62,677 nucleotides of DNA from NCBI GenBank assembly GCA_964389475.1, contig CAYMFD010000007.1, positions 1-62,677 on the forward strand, written 5' to 3'. Below are positions 1 through 8,003 of this stretch, piece after piece (position 1 is the stretch's first letter; every line of letters starts with the position of its first letter). Source of the stretch: CAYMFD01 sp964389475. Lineage in GTDB: Bacteria; Bacteroidota; Bacteroidia; Chitinophagales; Saprospiraceae. Below the pieces are notes generated by a model. That model saw nothing but the letters and a program-made list of their open reading frames with translations. It was not told the DNA's origin and made no database searches. The translations under genes were made by a program, and so were the position numbers.

Positions 1-386
1 TTCTGGACAATGGTGTAGGCCTTCATATCGGCGTCAATCCGTCTGTACGACTTACTAGCAGGATATCCGCAGAAGGGCAGCTTTCTTATATCTACAGTCG
101 GGTCAATTCTGCCTTCCTGACAGGTGAAACGAATACTACAAATGCGATCAATGCGCTACTTGGTGCAAGACTTTACCTTAATGGAGAAGACAAGCGCAAC
201 CGCTTATTCGTCAATTTTCTTTTGGGAGTTAATTACGTTACTGAATCAATGGATGGGTCTCAGGTCGATAAAGTTCTCGGCCGAGGAGTTTCTACGGGTC
301 TATTCTTAAGCTGTGCCCGTTTTACTGTTGGCTTGACGATTGATACACCTGCTCATTTTGTTTTGAAAGCCGGTTACAGTTTCTAG
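1..386 (+). CDS. Partial outer-membrane beta-barrel protein (C-terminal end)
   Basis: The reading frame is open from the left edge to TAG at 384-386, giving about 127 residues of a protein that starts outside the window. The residues alternate polar and hydrophobic in strand-like stretches (for example RLFVNFLLGVNYV and RFTVGLTID), and the protein ends in AGYSF, a terminal aromatic residue as in the beta-signal of outer-membrane barrels. This is seen in sequence; the barrel fold is inference and the substrate or role is unknown. The next gene is convergent, 44 bases away. Confidence 0.6.
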   Translation, partial: LDNGVGLHIGVNPSVRLTSRISAEGQLSYIYSRVNSAFLTGETNTTNAINALLGARLYLNGEDKRNRLFVNFLLGVNYVTESMDGSQVDKVLGRGVSTGLFLSCARFTVGLTIDTPAHFVLKAGYSF

Positions 387-430
387 GATGCCTAATGCCT
401 TAGTTTTCTGACAAAGACAATGTGGGAGTG

Positions 431-1300
431 CTAACTACTAGAGGACTGTAGTGGCTGATCCTTATAGTTTTTCAATTCGATTACGTCTCCTGGCATGTTA
501 AAGGCATTATCAGTAAGTATTTGCAACACATTGTTCATGGCTTGCGAATGCACTTCTGCACTGCCGTAGGTTCTGTCGAAGGTGTTGATCCAAAACTGTA
601 CTGTAATCGTTATCGAACTCGCCGCAAAAGCGGATACCATACAAAAGGGTTTCTTCGTCGTGGTCAGTACGCCTGGCGTACCTGTCAGGGCCTCTAAGAT
701 GAGCTTGCGGGCTCGCTCTACATCACTGCCGTAGTCTAGACCTACTGTAAAGGACCGCCGCATAAACCCATCTATCGTGTAGTTGTATAGCGGGTTTTTG
801 AGTATCTGACCATTAGGGACGTAGACGTCCTTCCCATCAAAGGTCTTGATATGGGTTTCCCGTAGATTCATCTCTATGATGGAGCCTTCTACATCCTGTG
901 ACTTAACGGTATCACCTACTCTAAATGGGCGGTCAAAGGCCATGATGATCCCGGCTAGGAAGTTTTCGCCAAGGTCCCTAAAGGCAAAACCTATCACGAA
1001 GGCAGACACACCTGCTGCACCTAGGATACTGCTCGCCACGGCTATCTGGCCGATCACATATAGAAAGAGGATAGTACCAAGAAAGATATTGACGATCTTA
1101 AATATGTCGCTCATAAAGCTGGGGAGCAGAGTGTCATCTGCCCTACTCTTGAGATATTTAGTGACCTTGCGCCTTATCCACCCCATAATCGTCAAGAAGA
1201 CGGTCGTGAGGATGATAGCTACGAGGAGCTTGGGGATGATAGCGATGAGGCTATCGTAGTAACTGAGTACTTGGTTTTTTAGGTCGGTGATTATTTCCAT
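431..1300 (-). CDS. Small-conductance mechanosensitive ion channel (MscS family)
   Basis: An inner-membrane channel that opens under membrane tension and lets solutes escape during hypo-osmotic shock. Hydrophobic segments fill roughly the first 110 residues, followed by the family's pore helix and beta domain: GFAFRDLGENFLAGI, then FDRPFRVGDTV and VYVPNGQILKNPLYNY. Length (289 residues) is normal for MscS. I chose the ATG at 1300 (MEIITDL); an in-frame start at 1339 would add 13 polar residues with no support. It stands alone; the upstream neighbour on the same strand is a symporter more than 250 bases away. Confidence 0.9.
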   Translation of the reverse strand: MEIITDLKNQVLSYYDSLIAIIPKLLVAIILTTVFLTIMGWIRRKVTKYLKSRADDTLLPSFMSDIFKIVNIFLGTILFLYVIGQIAVASSILGAAGVSAFVIGFAFRDLGENFLAGIIMAFDRPFRVGDTVKSQDVEGSIIEMNLRETHIKTFDGKDVYVPNGQILKNPLYNYTIDGFMRRSFTVGLDYGSDVERARKLILEALTGTPGVLTTTKKPFCMVSAFAASSITITVQFWINTFDRTYGSAEVHSQAMNNVLQILTDNAFNMPGDVIELKNYKDQPLQSSSS

Positions 1301-1568
1301 GATTTTGCTTTTGTGTTGAGAGGTGGTGACGCCAATCACCTATGTATACTACTGTTACATGGGTGGAGATGTTCAGCCAGAGGTAACAATGATTGTGCTT
1401 TATGTGCCTATGGGTTATCGTAGGAACAATTGACATCTCTTACTTTGTGAATGTGTATATCGCTCGGTTTTTACTCTTAAGCTAGTGCCATCATTCACAT
1501 CTATCATACTCATTCTGACGATGGTTGTAGTCGCTGTTCTCATACATCCACAACTCGTTGCCTGATAC

Positions 1569-2888
1569 CTAGAAGTTCTCCTTGTAGTCGTCCCAGTCTT
1601 TAACCTTGGGTGCATGCAACTTGCCCACACTATTGCCCACTAGCATGGCTACAGTAGCATCGCCTGTGACATTGACGGTCGTACGTAGCATATCGAGCGG
1701 TCTATCTACTGCGAAAATTAGTGCCAGACCCACGGCAAGCTTGTCAGCAGGGAGGCCTACCGACTCTAGGACGATGACTAGCATGACCATACCAGCCCCC
1801 GGTACCGCGGCCGAACCAATAGATGCCATGAGTGCGGTAAGAATGATGCTCAGCTGCTGACCCATCGTTAAGTCGAAGTCTAAGGCCTGACATATAAACA
1901 CTGCCGCCACCGCCTGGTAGAGGCTGGTACCATCCATATTGATCGTTGCCCCCACAGGACAGACGAAGGACGTCACTTCTTTCTCCACGCCTAGGTGCTC
2001 CTCTACTCGCTCCATCGTTACGGGTAGAGTGGCGGCACTACTGCTCGTGCTAAAGGCTAGTAACTGCGCAGGTGAGATACCCTTTAGGAATGATCCTGGT
2101 GACCGGCCCGTAAATACTTTGACGGCTATCAAGTAGACACCGATCATGAGCAAGAGCCCGATCGTCACGGCCATGGCGTAGTAGCCTAGAGCGACGAATA
2201 GGTCAGGATTAGTCGTCTCGGCAACGAGTGCCGCCAGCAGTGCAAATACGGCGTATGGGGCCATTAGCATGATGAGGTCTACCATCTTGAGAACCACCTC
2301 ATTGAGACTGTCGAAGAACTCCTTGAGTGGTCTCGCCTGCTCACTAGGCACGAGCAGTAGACTGATACCTAAGAAGATGACAAAGAATATGACCTGGAGC
2401 ATATTGCCATTGCTAGATGCAGCGGCGAATATATTTTGAGGCACAATATCTACGACAAACTGCAGTGGCCCCTTGCTCTTCTGTGCTGTGGCAGACGACA
2501 CCTTGCCAGAGGCATCGGCCGTGTAGGTAGAGGTAAGCTCCGCTACGGTCTCGGCACTGAGACTATTGCCAGGCTGTAGGATGTTGACCACCGCGAGACC
2601 TATAGATATCGCTATGACCGTCGTCATGACGTAGATGACGATCGTACGTAGGCCTATCGTAGAGAACTTACTAATGTCTTGTAGGTCGCTGATCCCTTTA
2701 ACGAGGCTAGCGATGATGAGCGGTATGGCGAGGAGCTTGAGGAGATTGATAAATATAGTACCTATCGGTTTGATCCAGTCACTCACGAAGGTTGTCGTAC
2801 CCATCGATGACATGATCAGTCCGAATATCACGCCAGCCACCATACCTATGAGTATCTGCCAGTGTAGTGCGAGTTTGCGCTTTGCCAT
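1569..2888 (-). CDS. Dicarboxylate/amino acid:cation symporter (DAACS/GltP family)
   Basis: An inner-membrane secondary transporter that takes up glutamate, aspartate or C4-dicarboxylates with Na+ or H+. The 439 residues show the family's hairpin signature STSSSAATLP, the NMDGT cation/substrate motif and a C-terminal DRPLDMLRTTVNVTGD segment that carries substrate-binding Asp, Arg and Asn residues. Length is typical. There is an insertion of about 35 polar residues after the third membrane segment (TAEL-TSTYTADASGKVSS), probably an extracellular loop. Substrate choice between glutamate and dicarboxylates cannot be read from sequence. It is divergent from the sterol-desaturase gene. Confidence 0.92.
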   Translation of the reverse strand: MAKRKLALHWQILIGMVAGVIFGLIMSSMGTTTFVSDWIKPIGTIFINLLKLLAIPLIIASLVKGISDLQDISKFSTIGLRTIVIYVMTTVIAISIGLAVVNILQPGNSLSAETVAELTSTYTADASGKVSSATAQKSKGPLQFVVDIVPQNIFAAASSNGNMLQVIFFVIFLGISLLLVPSEQARPLKEFFDSLNEVVLKMVDLIMLMAPYAVFALLAALVAETTNPDLFVALGYYAMAVTIGLLLMIGVYLIAVKVFTGRSPGSFLKGISPAQLLAFSTSSSAATLPVTMERVEEHLGVEKEVTSFVCPVGATINMDGTSLYQAVAAVFICQALDFDLTMGQQLSIILTALMASIGSAAVPGAGMVMLVIVLESVGLPADKLAVGLALIFAVDRPLDMLRTTVNVTGDATVAMLVGNSVGKLHAPKVKDWDDYKENF

Positions 2889-2930
2889 TTGAGATTGCTT
2901 TGGCTGCCAAAATAGGGCAATTTGTCGGAG

Positions 2931-2951
2931 TAGCTAGGGTTTTGCTAGCTA
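2931..2951. promoter_or_regulatory. 7-bp inverted repeat in divergent intergenic region
   Basis: TAGCTAG and CTAGCTA are separated by 7 bases (GGTTTTG) in the gap between the symporter and the sterol-desaturase gene. The symmetry is exact. It could be an operator or a weak stem; no regulator is known. Confidence 0.3.
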
Positions 2952-3077
2952 TTGCAGGTAGCGGTAGGGAGTGACGAGGTGACCGATGTGCTGCGCAGTC
3001 TTACACCTTATCTAACAAAAGCTTGTGGTAGCTCCGCTCGGATTAGCTATCTTAACCCTATCCTAAACGACATTGCC

Positions 3078-3920
3078 ATGGAGACGATCACGACATATTT
3101 TAGCGACATGCCTACACTGCACCGTACCCTTCTACTGGTCGGTGGTTTGACGTTCTTCTTTTTGATAGAGCAGGCGGTACCCTTGTTTGAGATAGCCTAC
3201 AACCGTAAGCGGCATACCCTTCAAAATGTGTTCTTTACATTGACGACCATCGTTGTCAATTTTGCCTTGGCCTTTATACTGGTGGGGGCAGCCTCGTGGG
3301 TATATAAGGCGGAGTTCGGTGTACTGCACTGGTTAGATCTTCCACTGTGGGCAGCACTTATCGTCGGTTTACTGGTGATGGATTTTATCAGTAGTTGGCT
3401 GGTACATTGGGTCGAGCACCATGTGCCGTGGATGTGGCAGTTTCACCTGATACACCATACCGACCAGCATGTCGATACGACCACGGCTAATCGGCATCAC
3501 CCGGGCGAGAGCATCATACGGGTAGCATTTACCACCCTAGGCGTTGTGATTGCAGGAGCTCCCATTTGGTTGATTTTCGTCTACCAGAGTGCCAGTGTCG
3601 TAATGACACAGTGGAATCATAGCAATATGAAAATGCCAACAGCAGTCGATCGAGCCCTATCGTGGGTCTTGTGTACACCTAATATGCATAGAGTGCATCA
3701 CCACTATCGCCAGCCGTATAGTGATATGAACTACGGTAATATTTTCTCCATATGGGACAGGCTATTTGGCACCTACATTGAGGTCGATAATGCTAAGCTC
3801 CGTTACGGCGTTGATACCCATATGGAGCCACAGGAGGCAGGTCGTATCGCTAGCCTTCTACGTATTCCTTTTAAGAAGTACCGCGGCCATATCAAGTATG
3901 AGCGAGAGGAGGTGCTGTGA
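3078..3920 (+). CDS. Sterol desaturase / fatty acid hydroxylase superfamily membrane enzyme
   Basis: A di-iron integral-membrane oxygenase of the fatty-acid hydroxylase superfamily, acting on a lipid or carotenoid-like substrate. The eight-histidine pattern is complete: HWVEH, then HLIHH about 15 residues later, and HRVHHHY near the C-terminus before DMNYGNIFSIWDRLFGT, a typical family tail. Three or four hydrophobic spans precede the first His box. I use the ATG at 3078 (METITTYF); an open frame runs back to 2952 but its residues look non-coding. It overlaps nothing; bshB1 ends convergently 12 bases downstream. The exact substrate is unknown. Confidence 0.85.
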   Translation: METITTYFSDMPTLHRTLLLVGGLTFFFLIEQAVPLFEIAYNRKRHTLQNVFFTLTTIVVNFALAFILVGAASWVYKAEFGVLHWLDLPLWAALIVGLLVMDFISSWLVHWVEHHVPWMWQFHLIHHTDQHVDTTTANRHHPGESIIRVAFTTLGVVIAGAPIWLIFVYQSASVVMTQWNHSNMKMPTAVDRALSWVLCTPNMHRVHHHYRQPYSDMNYGNIFSIWDRLFGTYIEVDNAKLRYGVDTHMEPQEAGRIASLLRIPFKKYRGHIKYEREEVL

Positions 3921-3931
3921 CGGGTGCTCGA

Positions 3932-4654
3932 CTATCTCAGATTAAACAAATTGCCTACACCGAGATCTCTATTAGTCACAAAGGCCTCCGCATAAGTCGC
4001 CCCAATATCGCGTCCGTAAGCCCTGTTTTTAGCGTACATGTAGGCCATGAAGTCACTCCCCGATATTGGTGTGCTAGGCCCGTCTCCTTCTTTGGCATCA
4101 AACTGTGAGCTGTAGGCTTTAATCGACCGCATCTTATGCTCCATGTGCTCTGTGATATCTACCACGAAGTCGTAGTCAATATTACGATCTTGTACGTAGT
4201 GATAGACGGCCTCTGGTCGGTATTTGGTCTGGGCCAGCCCTTTGTAGGTGGTCTCGATCTTGAGGAGCCCGCTGTAAAAGGCAGCCTCGGCAACGAGTTT
4301 AGCCGCTCGTCCATGGTCGGGATGGCGGTCTAGTGGAGCATTAGCTAGTATGATCTTTGGTTGAGCGGCTCTGATCACTTCGATTACCTTGCGAGTATGA
4401 TTCTGATCTATAGTGAAGAACCCATCGGCCATACCTAGGTTGACTCGCCATTCGCCGCCTAGTATGATGCGTGCTCGTTCGGCCTCCTGCAGTCGCAGCT
4501 CGGCGCTACCCCTACTACCGAGTTCTCCTTGAGTAAGGTCACAGATGCCCACACTGTATCCCAGTGCTTTATGCTTGAGTAGTGTGCCGCTACAGCTCAA
4601 CTCTATGTCATCTGGATGTACGCCTATGGCGAGTATGTCTACTGGTGTGATCAT
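3932..4654 (-). CDS. bshB1: Bacillithiol biosynthesis deacetylase BshB1
   Basis: A zinc hydrolase of the PIG-L/LmbE family that removes the acetyl group from GlcNAc-malate in bacillithiol synthesis. Near the N-terminus GVHPDDIEL holds the zinc-binding His and Asp pair; GELGSRGS and DRHPDHGRA (third metal ligand region) follow, all matching BshB1 rather than generic PIG-L enzymes. The C-terminal SGSDFMAYMYAKNRAYG is also typical. The start at 4654 gives 240 residues, the usual length; a TTG at 4723 would add 23 residues. It lies 69 bases after the anti-sigma/barrel gene on the same strand. bshA and bshC are not in the window. Confidence 0.9.
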   Translation of the reverse strand: MITPVDILAIGVHPDDIELSCSGTLLKHKALGYSVGICDLTQGELGSRGSAELRLQEAERARIILGGEWRVNLGMADGFFTIDQNHTRKVIEVIRAAQPKIILANAPLDRHPDHGRAAKLVAEAAFYSGLLKIETTYKGLAQTKYRPEAVYHYVQDRNIDYDFVVDITEHMEHKMRSIKAYSSQFDAKEGDGPSTPISGSDFMAYMYAKNRAYGRDIGATYAEAFVTNRDLGVGNLFNLR

Positions 4655-4723
4655 AAGACGTAAAGGTACGTGTCCCAGTATGGTTTGGGGTAAGTAGTTA
4701 ATGCTTGCTTTTGCTGTGCTCAA

Positions 4724-6127
4724 CTACAGACGCATAGTCACTCCAGCATTGAGCCCCACAGATCGTAATCGTAAGTGGGCATCCTCGATGGCTGTTGCAT
4801 TGGTAATACCAACGCCGGAGTTGACGCCGAGGTATAGGGCATACCGCTTTGTCATGTTGTACTCTACAGCTAGGCTCGGGATGATTTCAGAAGACCACCT
4901 TGTATAAAGTGGCCTTTGCTGACCTGCGAATCGATACTCTCGAGCATCATCTATATAGTAGCCTGACTGACTAATAGTACGGCTGACCTGCATACCTAGA
5001 CCTAAGTGGGCTTGCCACTTTCTAGTCAGGCTGACGGTATAGCCGAGGCTGGCACGTAGGTGCAGTCGCTGCGCAGTATTGGTATAGTTGAGTCCTCGAC
5101 TGCGAGAAACCTGCATGGTAGTGTCTACAGATCTCTGTGCGATCGTCTGGCCTGTGAGGCTATTGACAGAGGTGATCATCATCGAGGTGTCGATCATGAT
5201 CTTATCTATGCCCTCATGCTGCACTCGCTGGTTGTACTGACCCACTAGGATACCTACTTCGAGATACAAAGGACCTTTGCCTATAGGTCGGGCGGCTACT
5301 ATACCCGCTTGCTGTCCCCAGAGTCCTGACGTCGTACTCTGCATGCTAGAGTAGTTGCTGTAGCGGTCTGAGCTATAGTTACTACCCGTTACAGCACTTA
5401 TACGCCAGAGGGTATTAGCTGCTTTATTGGGTGTTATCCATCTCTCATAGTTAGGAAGATCCGCAACTAGGAGTCGTGGCGATTGAGTTACTGGTGCTTC
5501 AAGACCCCTAGACAACAGTGCCGTTGTACCTGTTGACGTACTTTTGGGTACTAACCTTTGTACTTTCTCTGTTTTGTCATAGGTCGTGGTGGCAAGACTC
5601 TCACTTGTGCTTTGTGCAGTACGAGATGGCATAGCAGATGTGCTAACTCTCTCACTTAATGTCTCAGATGTATTGTATGCAGTGGCCGTTTTTATGCTGC
5701 TAGCTGCGCTTGATGGTGCCTTAGTGGCTGTCGTCGATGTTGTTGATCTCGCTTCACTTGGGCTTATGTTGAGTGCGGGCCTATTTTTTGTCCTCGCAGA
5801 TACTGAAGGGCTTGCCGTCAATGCACTGGTGAAGCTTGCGTTGCTTTGCTTATTCTGTGTAGTGTTGACACTGCTCACCGCTGGAGGAGATGTACTATAA
5901 TTAGCAGCTAGCTCAGGGGTAGTAGAGCCGCCTAGGTAGAATAGACCAGATAAGGCGAGGCCTATCGATATGCCCAGTATTGTCCAGAGAACAGGGCTGA
6001 TTCTTCGCTTGCGGCCAGGCATGCGATCATAGATGCCTGACTGCATCTTGTCCCATGATAGATGATCTGGTACAGCACCATCTACGTCATTATATAGATC
6101 TTTGATATGTTTATCAGTACTGTCCAT
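4724..6127 (-). CDS. Putative dual-membrane-spanning anti-sigma factor with C-terminal outer-membrane barrel
   Basis: The protein has four visible parts: an N-terminal cytoplasmic head of about 45 residues (charged, with HLSWDKMQSGIYDRM), one transmembrane helix at about 46-67 (LWTILGISIGLALSGLFYLG), a Ser/Thr/Ala-rich linker of about 160 residues with almost no structure, and from about residue 225 a C-terminal domain of alternating strands typical of an outer-membrane beta-barrel. Its start overlaps the ECF sigma gene by 14 bases, so the two are translationally coupled. This layout matches the dual-membrane-spanning anti-sigma factors described in Bacteroides (Dma type); I infer that it holds the sigma factor and is released by an outer-membrane signal. 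A non-anti-sigma envelope protein is the alternative. Confidence 0.72.
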   Translation of the reverse strand: MDSTDKHIKDLYNDVDGAVPDHLSWDKMQSGIYDRMPGRKRRISPVLWTILGISIGLALSGLFYLGGSTTPELAANYSTSPPAVSSVNTTQNKQSNASFTSALTASPSVSARTKNRPALNISPSEARSTTSTTATKAPSSAASSIKTATAYNTSETLSERVSTSAMPSRTAQSTSESLATTTYDKTEKVQRLVPKSTSTGTTALLSRGLEAPVTQSPRLLVADLPNYERWITPNKAANTLWRISAVTGSNYSSDRYSNYSSMQSTTSGLWGQQAGIVAARPIGKGPLYLEVGILVGQYNQRVQHEGIDKIMIDTSMMITSVNSLTGQTIAQRSVDTTMQVSRSRGLNYTNTAQRLHLRASLGYTVSLTRKWQAHLGLGMQVSRTISQSGYYIDDAREYRFAGQQRPLYTRWSSEIIPSLAVEYNMTKRYALYLGVNSGVGITNATAIEDAHLRLRSVGLNAGVTMRL

Positions 6128-6668
6128 ACTCAGTGATAATTGGGTGGGAGACTAGGTGCTTACGCATCCATCGTTTGGCTCTGCTCAGCTGCGATCTGCT
6201 GGTGTCTGGTGAGATGCCGATCTGCTGGCCTATCTCGCTGTGACTATATCCGTCGATCACGTAGAGCATAAATACGACACGATAACCACTTGGCATGACC
6301 TGTAGCAATCGATCCACGTCACTTCTGGTGAGGTGCTCTAGCGGCTCTTCTATGTCGTCAGGTCTGTCTATGGGCTGATCGAGAGGTACTAGTCGTGACA
6401 GTTTTTTACTTCGCCGCAGGTGCATGAGACACTCATTAACCACGATCTGACCTAACCATCCATTAAATGAACCTCGCTCGCTATCATACATGTGCATTTT
6501 ACCAAAAACCTTGGCATAAGCCTCCTGTATAGCATCGGCTTGATCCGCATCACTGGGTAGGTAGCGTCTGGCGATACTATAACTCAAAGCGACCGTCGCC
6601 TCATAGATCGTCTTATGAGCACGGCGATTGCCATCGAGGCAGGATTGTATGTCAGATTGTTTTACCAC
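6114..6668 (-). CDS. ECF RNA polymerase sigma factor
   Basis: An extracytoplasmic-function sigma factor of 184 residues. Region 2 is visible at about residues 22-90 (DADQADAIQEAYAKVF with the -10 recognition helix, then FNGWLGQIVVNECLMHLRR) and region 4 at about 120-170 (MPSGYRVVFMLYVIDGYSH, SEIGQQIGISPDTSRSQLSR, a helix-turn-helix). An in-frame TAA lies directly before the GTG at 6668, which is therefore the likely start. It lies 35 bases after the repeat lipoprotein and overlaps the barrel anti-sigma gene. Inference: it and the next gene are a cognate pair, like the ECF21-type systems of Bacteroidetes. Confidence 0.92.
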   Translation of the reverse strand: MVKQSDIQSCLDGNRRAHKTIYEATVALSYSIARRYLPSDADQADAIQEAYAKVFGKMHMYDSERGSFNGWLGQIVVNECLMHLRRSKKLSRLVPLDQPIDRPDDIEEPLEHLTRSDVDRLLQVMPSGYRVVFMLYVIDGYSHSEIGQQIGISPDTSRSQLSRAKRWMRKHLVSHPIITEYGQY

Positions 6669-6703
6669 TTACAGTTGTAACAGGATCATGATGAAATAGT
6701 TAT

Positions 6704-7858
6704 TTATTGGCAGGTAACCATGTAGTGTAGTAAGTCGCTATAGCTACTGAGAATTACCTCATCCGCATTATGCACTATGCTGAACGGGTAGTTGCAGTCG
6801 TGGTATGGTGCTGTGCTGGTCCACGCATCCACTACCGCTCGCACGTCATTAGCGTCATAGAGGTAGTCGACCTCGCCATCTTGTTGTCTCAGCGTTACCG
6901 GATAGATCAGCTTGTGACAACCACTAGTGGCGTCGTAGTCAGAGCTTCTTCGTAGTAATTGGTAGATATAGTCGCCGTCGAGACCTGACTTACAGGCGGC
7001 TTTGATACCTGGCCACGCTACACTGTGGGCTACGGCTATCTCTCGGGAGGCGTCATCTGTCAGATTAAAAGGGTAGGTCCATGTGACTAGGTCTCCCTTG
7101 ATCGAGCCGGCGCAGTACATGTCTTGGTCATTAACAGTGTGCTCAGCACCATCAGCACCGACAAAAGCCTGAGGATATACGATATCATAGCAGGCCGTGG
7201 GGCGGTAGATGTCAACATTAGAAAGATCAGGGCTACTTACGCTGTGGCAGGCATTTAAGGCCGTAAAGAGCTCGTCCGTATTGTGAATAAGACCACGCTG
7301 GCCATCAGCATTCTCTAAGCCCAGTGGAAATGTGAAATAGTACGTTGACTCCGTAAGGGCGATAATAACATCTGTGTGTGTATCAAAGGTCTTACTGCCT
7401 GTACTCGCTTGTAGGGTCACGGGTAAGGTGAGTTCTAGACAGCTGGTCGTATTGTCGATGTCGAAGTAGGGTAGATCACCAGAGGCCCACCCCTTAGAAG
7501 GTAGGCAGTCAGCATACCTATCTGCTAGGTCTAGTGGGCTAGTGACGACCTCTTCATCTGTGGTTACAATGGGATATTCGAAATCTAGCCCCGTTGTGTA
7601 GTCGTTTTGAGCAGCGATGAACTCATCCATATTATTGACCAAAGTGATGCTGCCATCTATCTTCATCATAAAGGGATAGGCAAGTTCTACGCAATTGATA
7701 TTTACGGTGGCATCATTGGCTACACCCACGGCAGCGAGAGGGTGGTGAGGGATCTCAACCTCCGTCTCTGCGTCGATTTCTATCTCGACTATGTTGTCCG
7801 TGCCGCAACCTATCCAACATAGTATCGCCACCATCATTAGGGCATATTGCTTCTTCAT
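6704..7858 (-). CDS. Lipoprotein with about seven Cys/YP repeats, function unknown
   Basis: A signal peptide with lipobox CWIGC (cleavage before Cys at about residue 18 from the ATG at 7858) predicts a lipid-anchored envelope protein. The mature part holds about seven related units of about 50-55 residues, each with a strand of the form C-x-E/D-hydrophobic-x-YP or FP (CVELAYPF, CLELTLPV, YYFTFPLG, CYDIVYPQ, VTWTYPFN, CHKLIYPV, CNYPFS) followed by a turn with DG and an Asn/Asp-Asp-Glu stretch and often a closing Cys. I do not recognise a named domain. It is first in the run leading to the sigma and anti-sigma genes, so it may sense or respond to the same envelope state. Confidence 0.75.
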   Translation of the reverse strand: MKKQYALMMVAILCWIGCGTDNIVEIEIDAETEVEIPHHPLAAVGVANDATVNINCVELAYPFMMKIDGSITLVNNMDEFIAAQNDYTTGLDFEYPIVTTDEEVVTSPLDLADRYADCLPSKGWASGDLPYFDIDNTTSCLELTLPVTLQASTGSKTFDTHTDVIIALTESTYYFTFPLGLENADGQRGLIHNTDELFTALNACHSVSSPDLSNVDIYRPTACYDIVYPQAFVGADGAEHTVNDQDMYCAGSIKGDLVTWTYPFNLTDDASREIAVAHSVAWPGIKAACKSGLDGDYIYQLLRRSSDYDATSGCHKLIYPVTLRQQDGEVDYLYDANDVRAVVDAWTSTAPYHDCNYPFSIVHNADEVILSSYSDLLHYMVTCQ

Positions 7859-7901
7859 ATCCATTGCTCTCGTCGTCATTTATATGCGATGATAGGTATT
7901 C

Positions 7902-7913
7902 TTGATGCATCAA
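7902..7913. promoter_or_regulatory. Perfect 12-bp palindrome, candidate operator
   Basis: TTGATGCATCAA is perfectly self-complementary and lies in the 145-base gap between the divergent lipoprotein gene and the XRE-S24 regulator. Dimeric helix-turn-helix repressors bind such sites, so the neighbouring regulator is the natural candidate; this is inference. Confidence 0.45.
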
Positions 7914-7948
7914 TTTCACTCTTTGGGATAAAAAGGAACAACATATTA

Positions 7949-7979
7949 TTGATTGAAGTAATGTGTTTGTGTATTTTTG
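7949..7979 (+). promoter_or_regulatory. Bacteroidota-type promoter for the XRE-S24 gene
   Basis: A TTG at 7949-7951 (-33 side), a spacer of 20 and TATTTTTG at 7972-7979 match TTTG/TAnnTTTG. The box covers the upstream TTG start codon at 7977, so translation must begin later, at the ATG at 8004. Confidence 0.65.
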
Positions 7980-8003
7980 GAGCCAGACACAACATTAGAA
8001 CCC

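Noticed and set aside
846..1259. Open frame on the plus strand inside the mscS region (137 residues).
   Set aside because: It lies antisense to a well-supported MscS gene and its sequence has no family features.
1415..1630. Minus-strand open frame of 71 residues overlapping the end of the symporter gene.
   Set aside because: It overlaps a real gene in another frame and is rich in Arg, Thr and Cys with no domain pattern.
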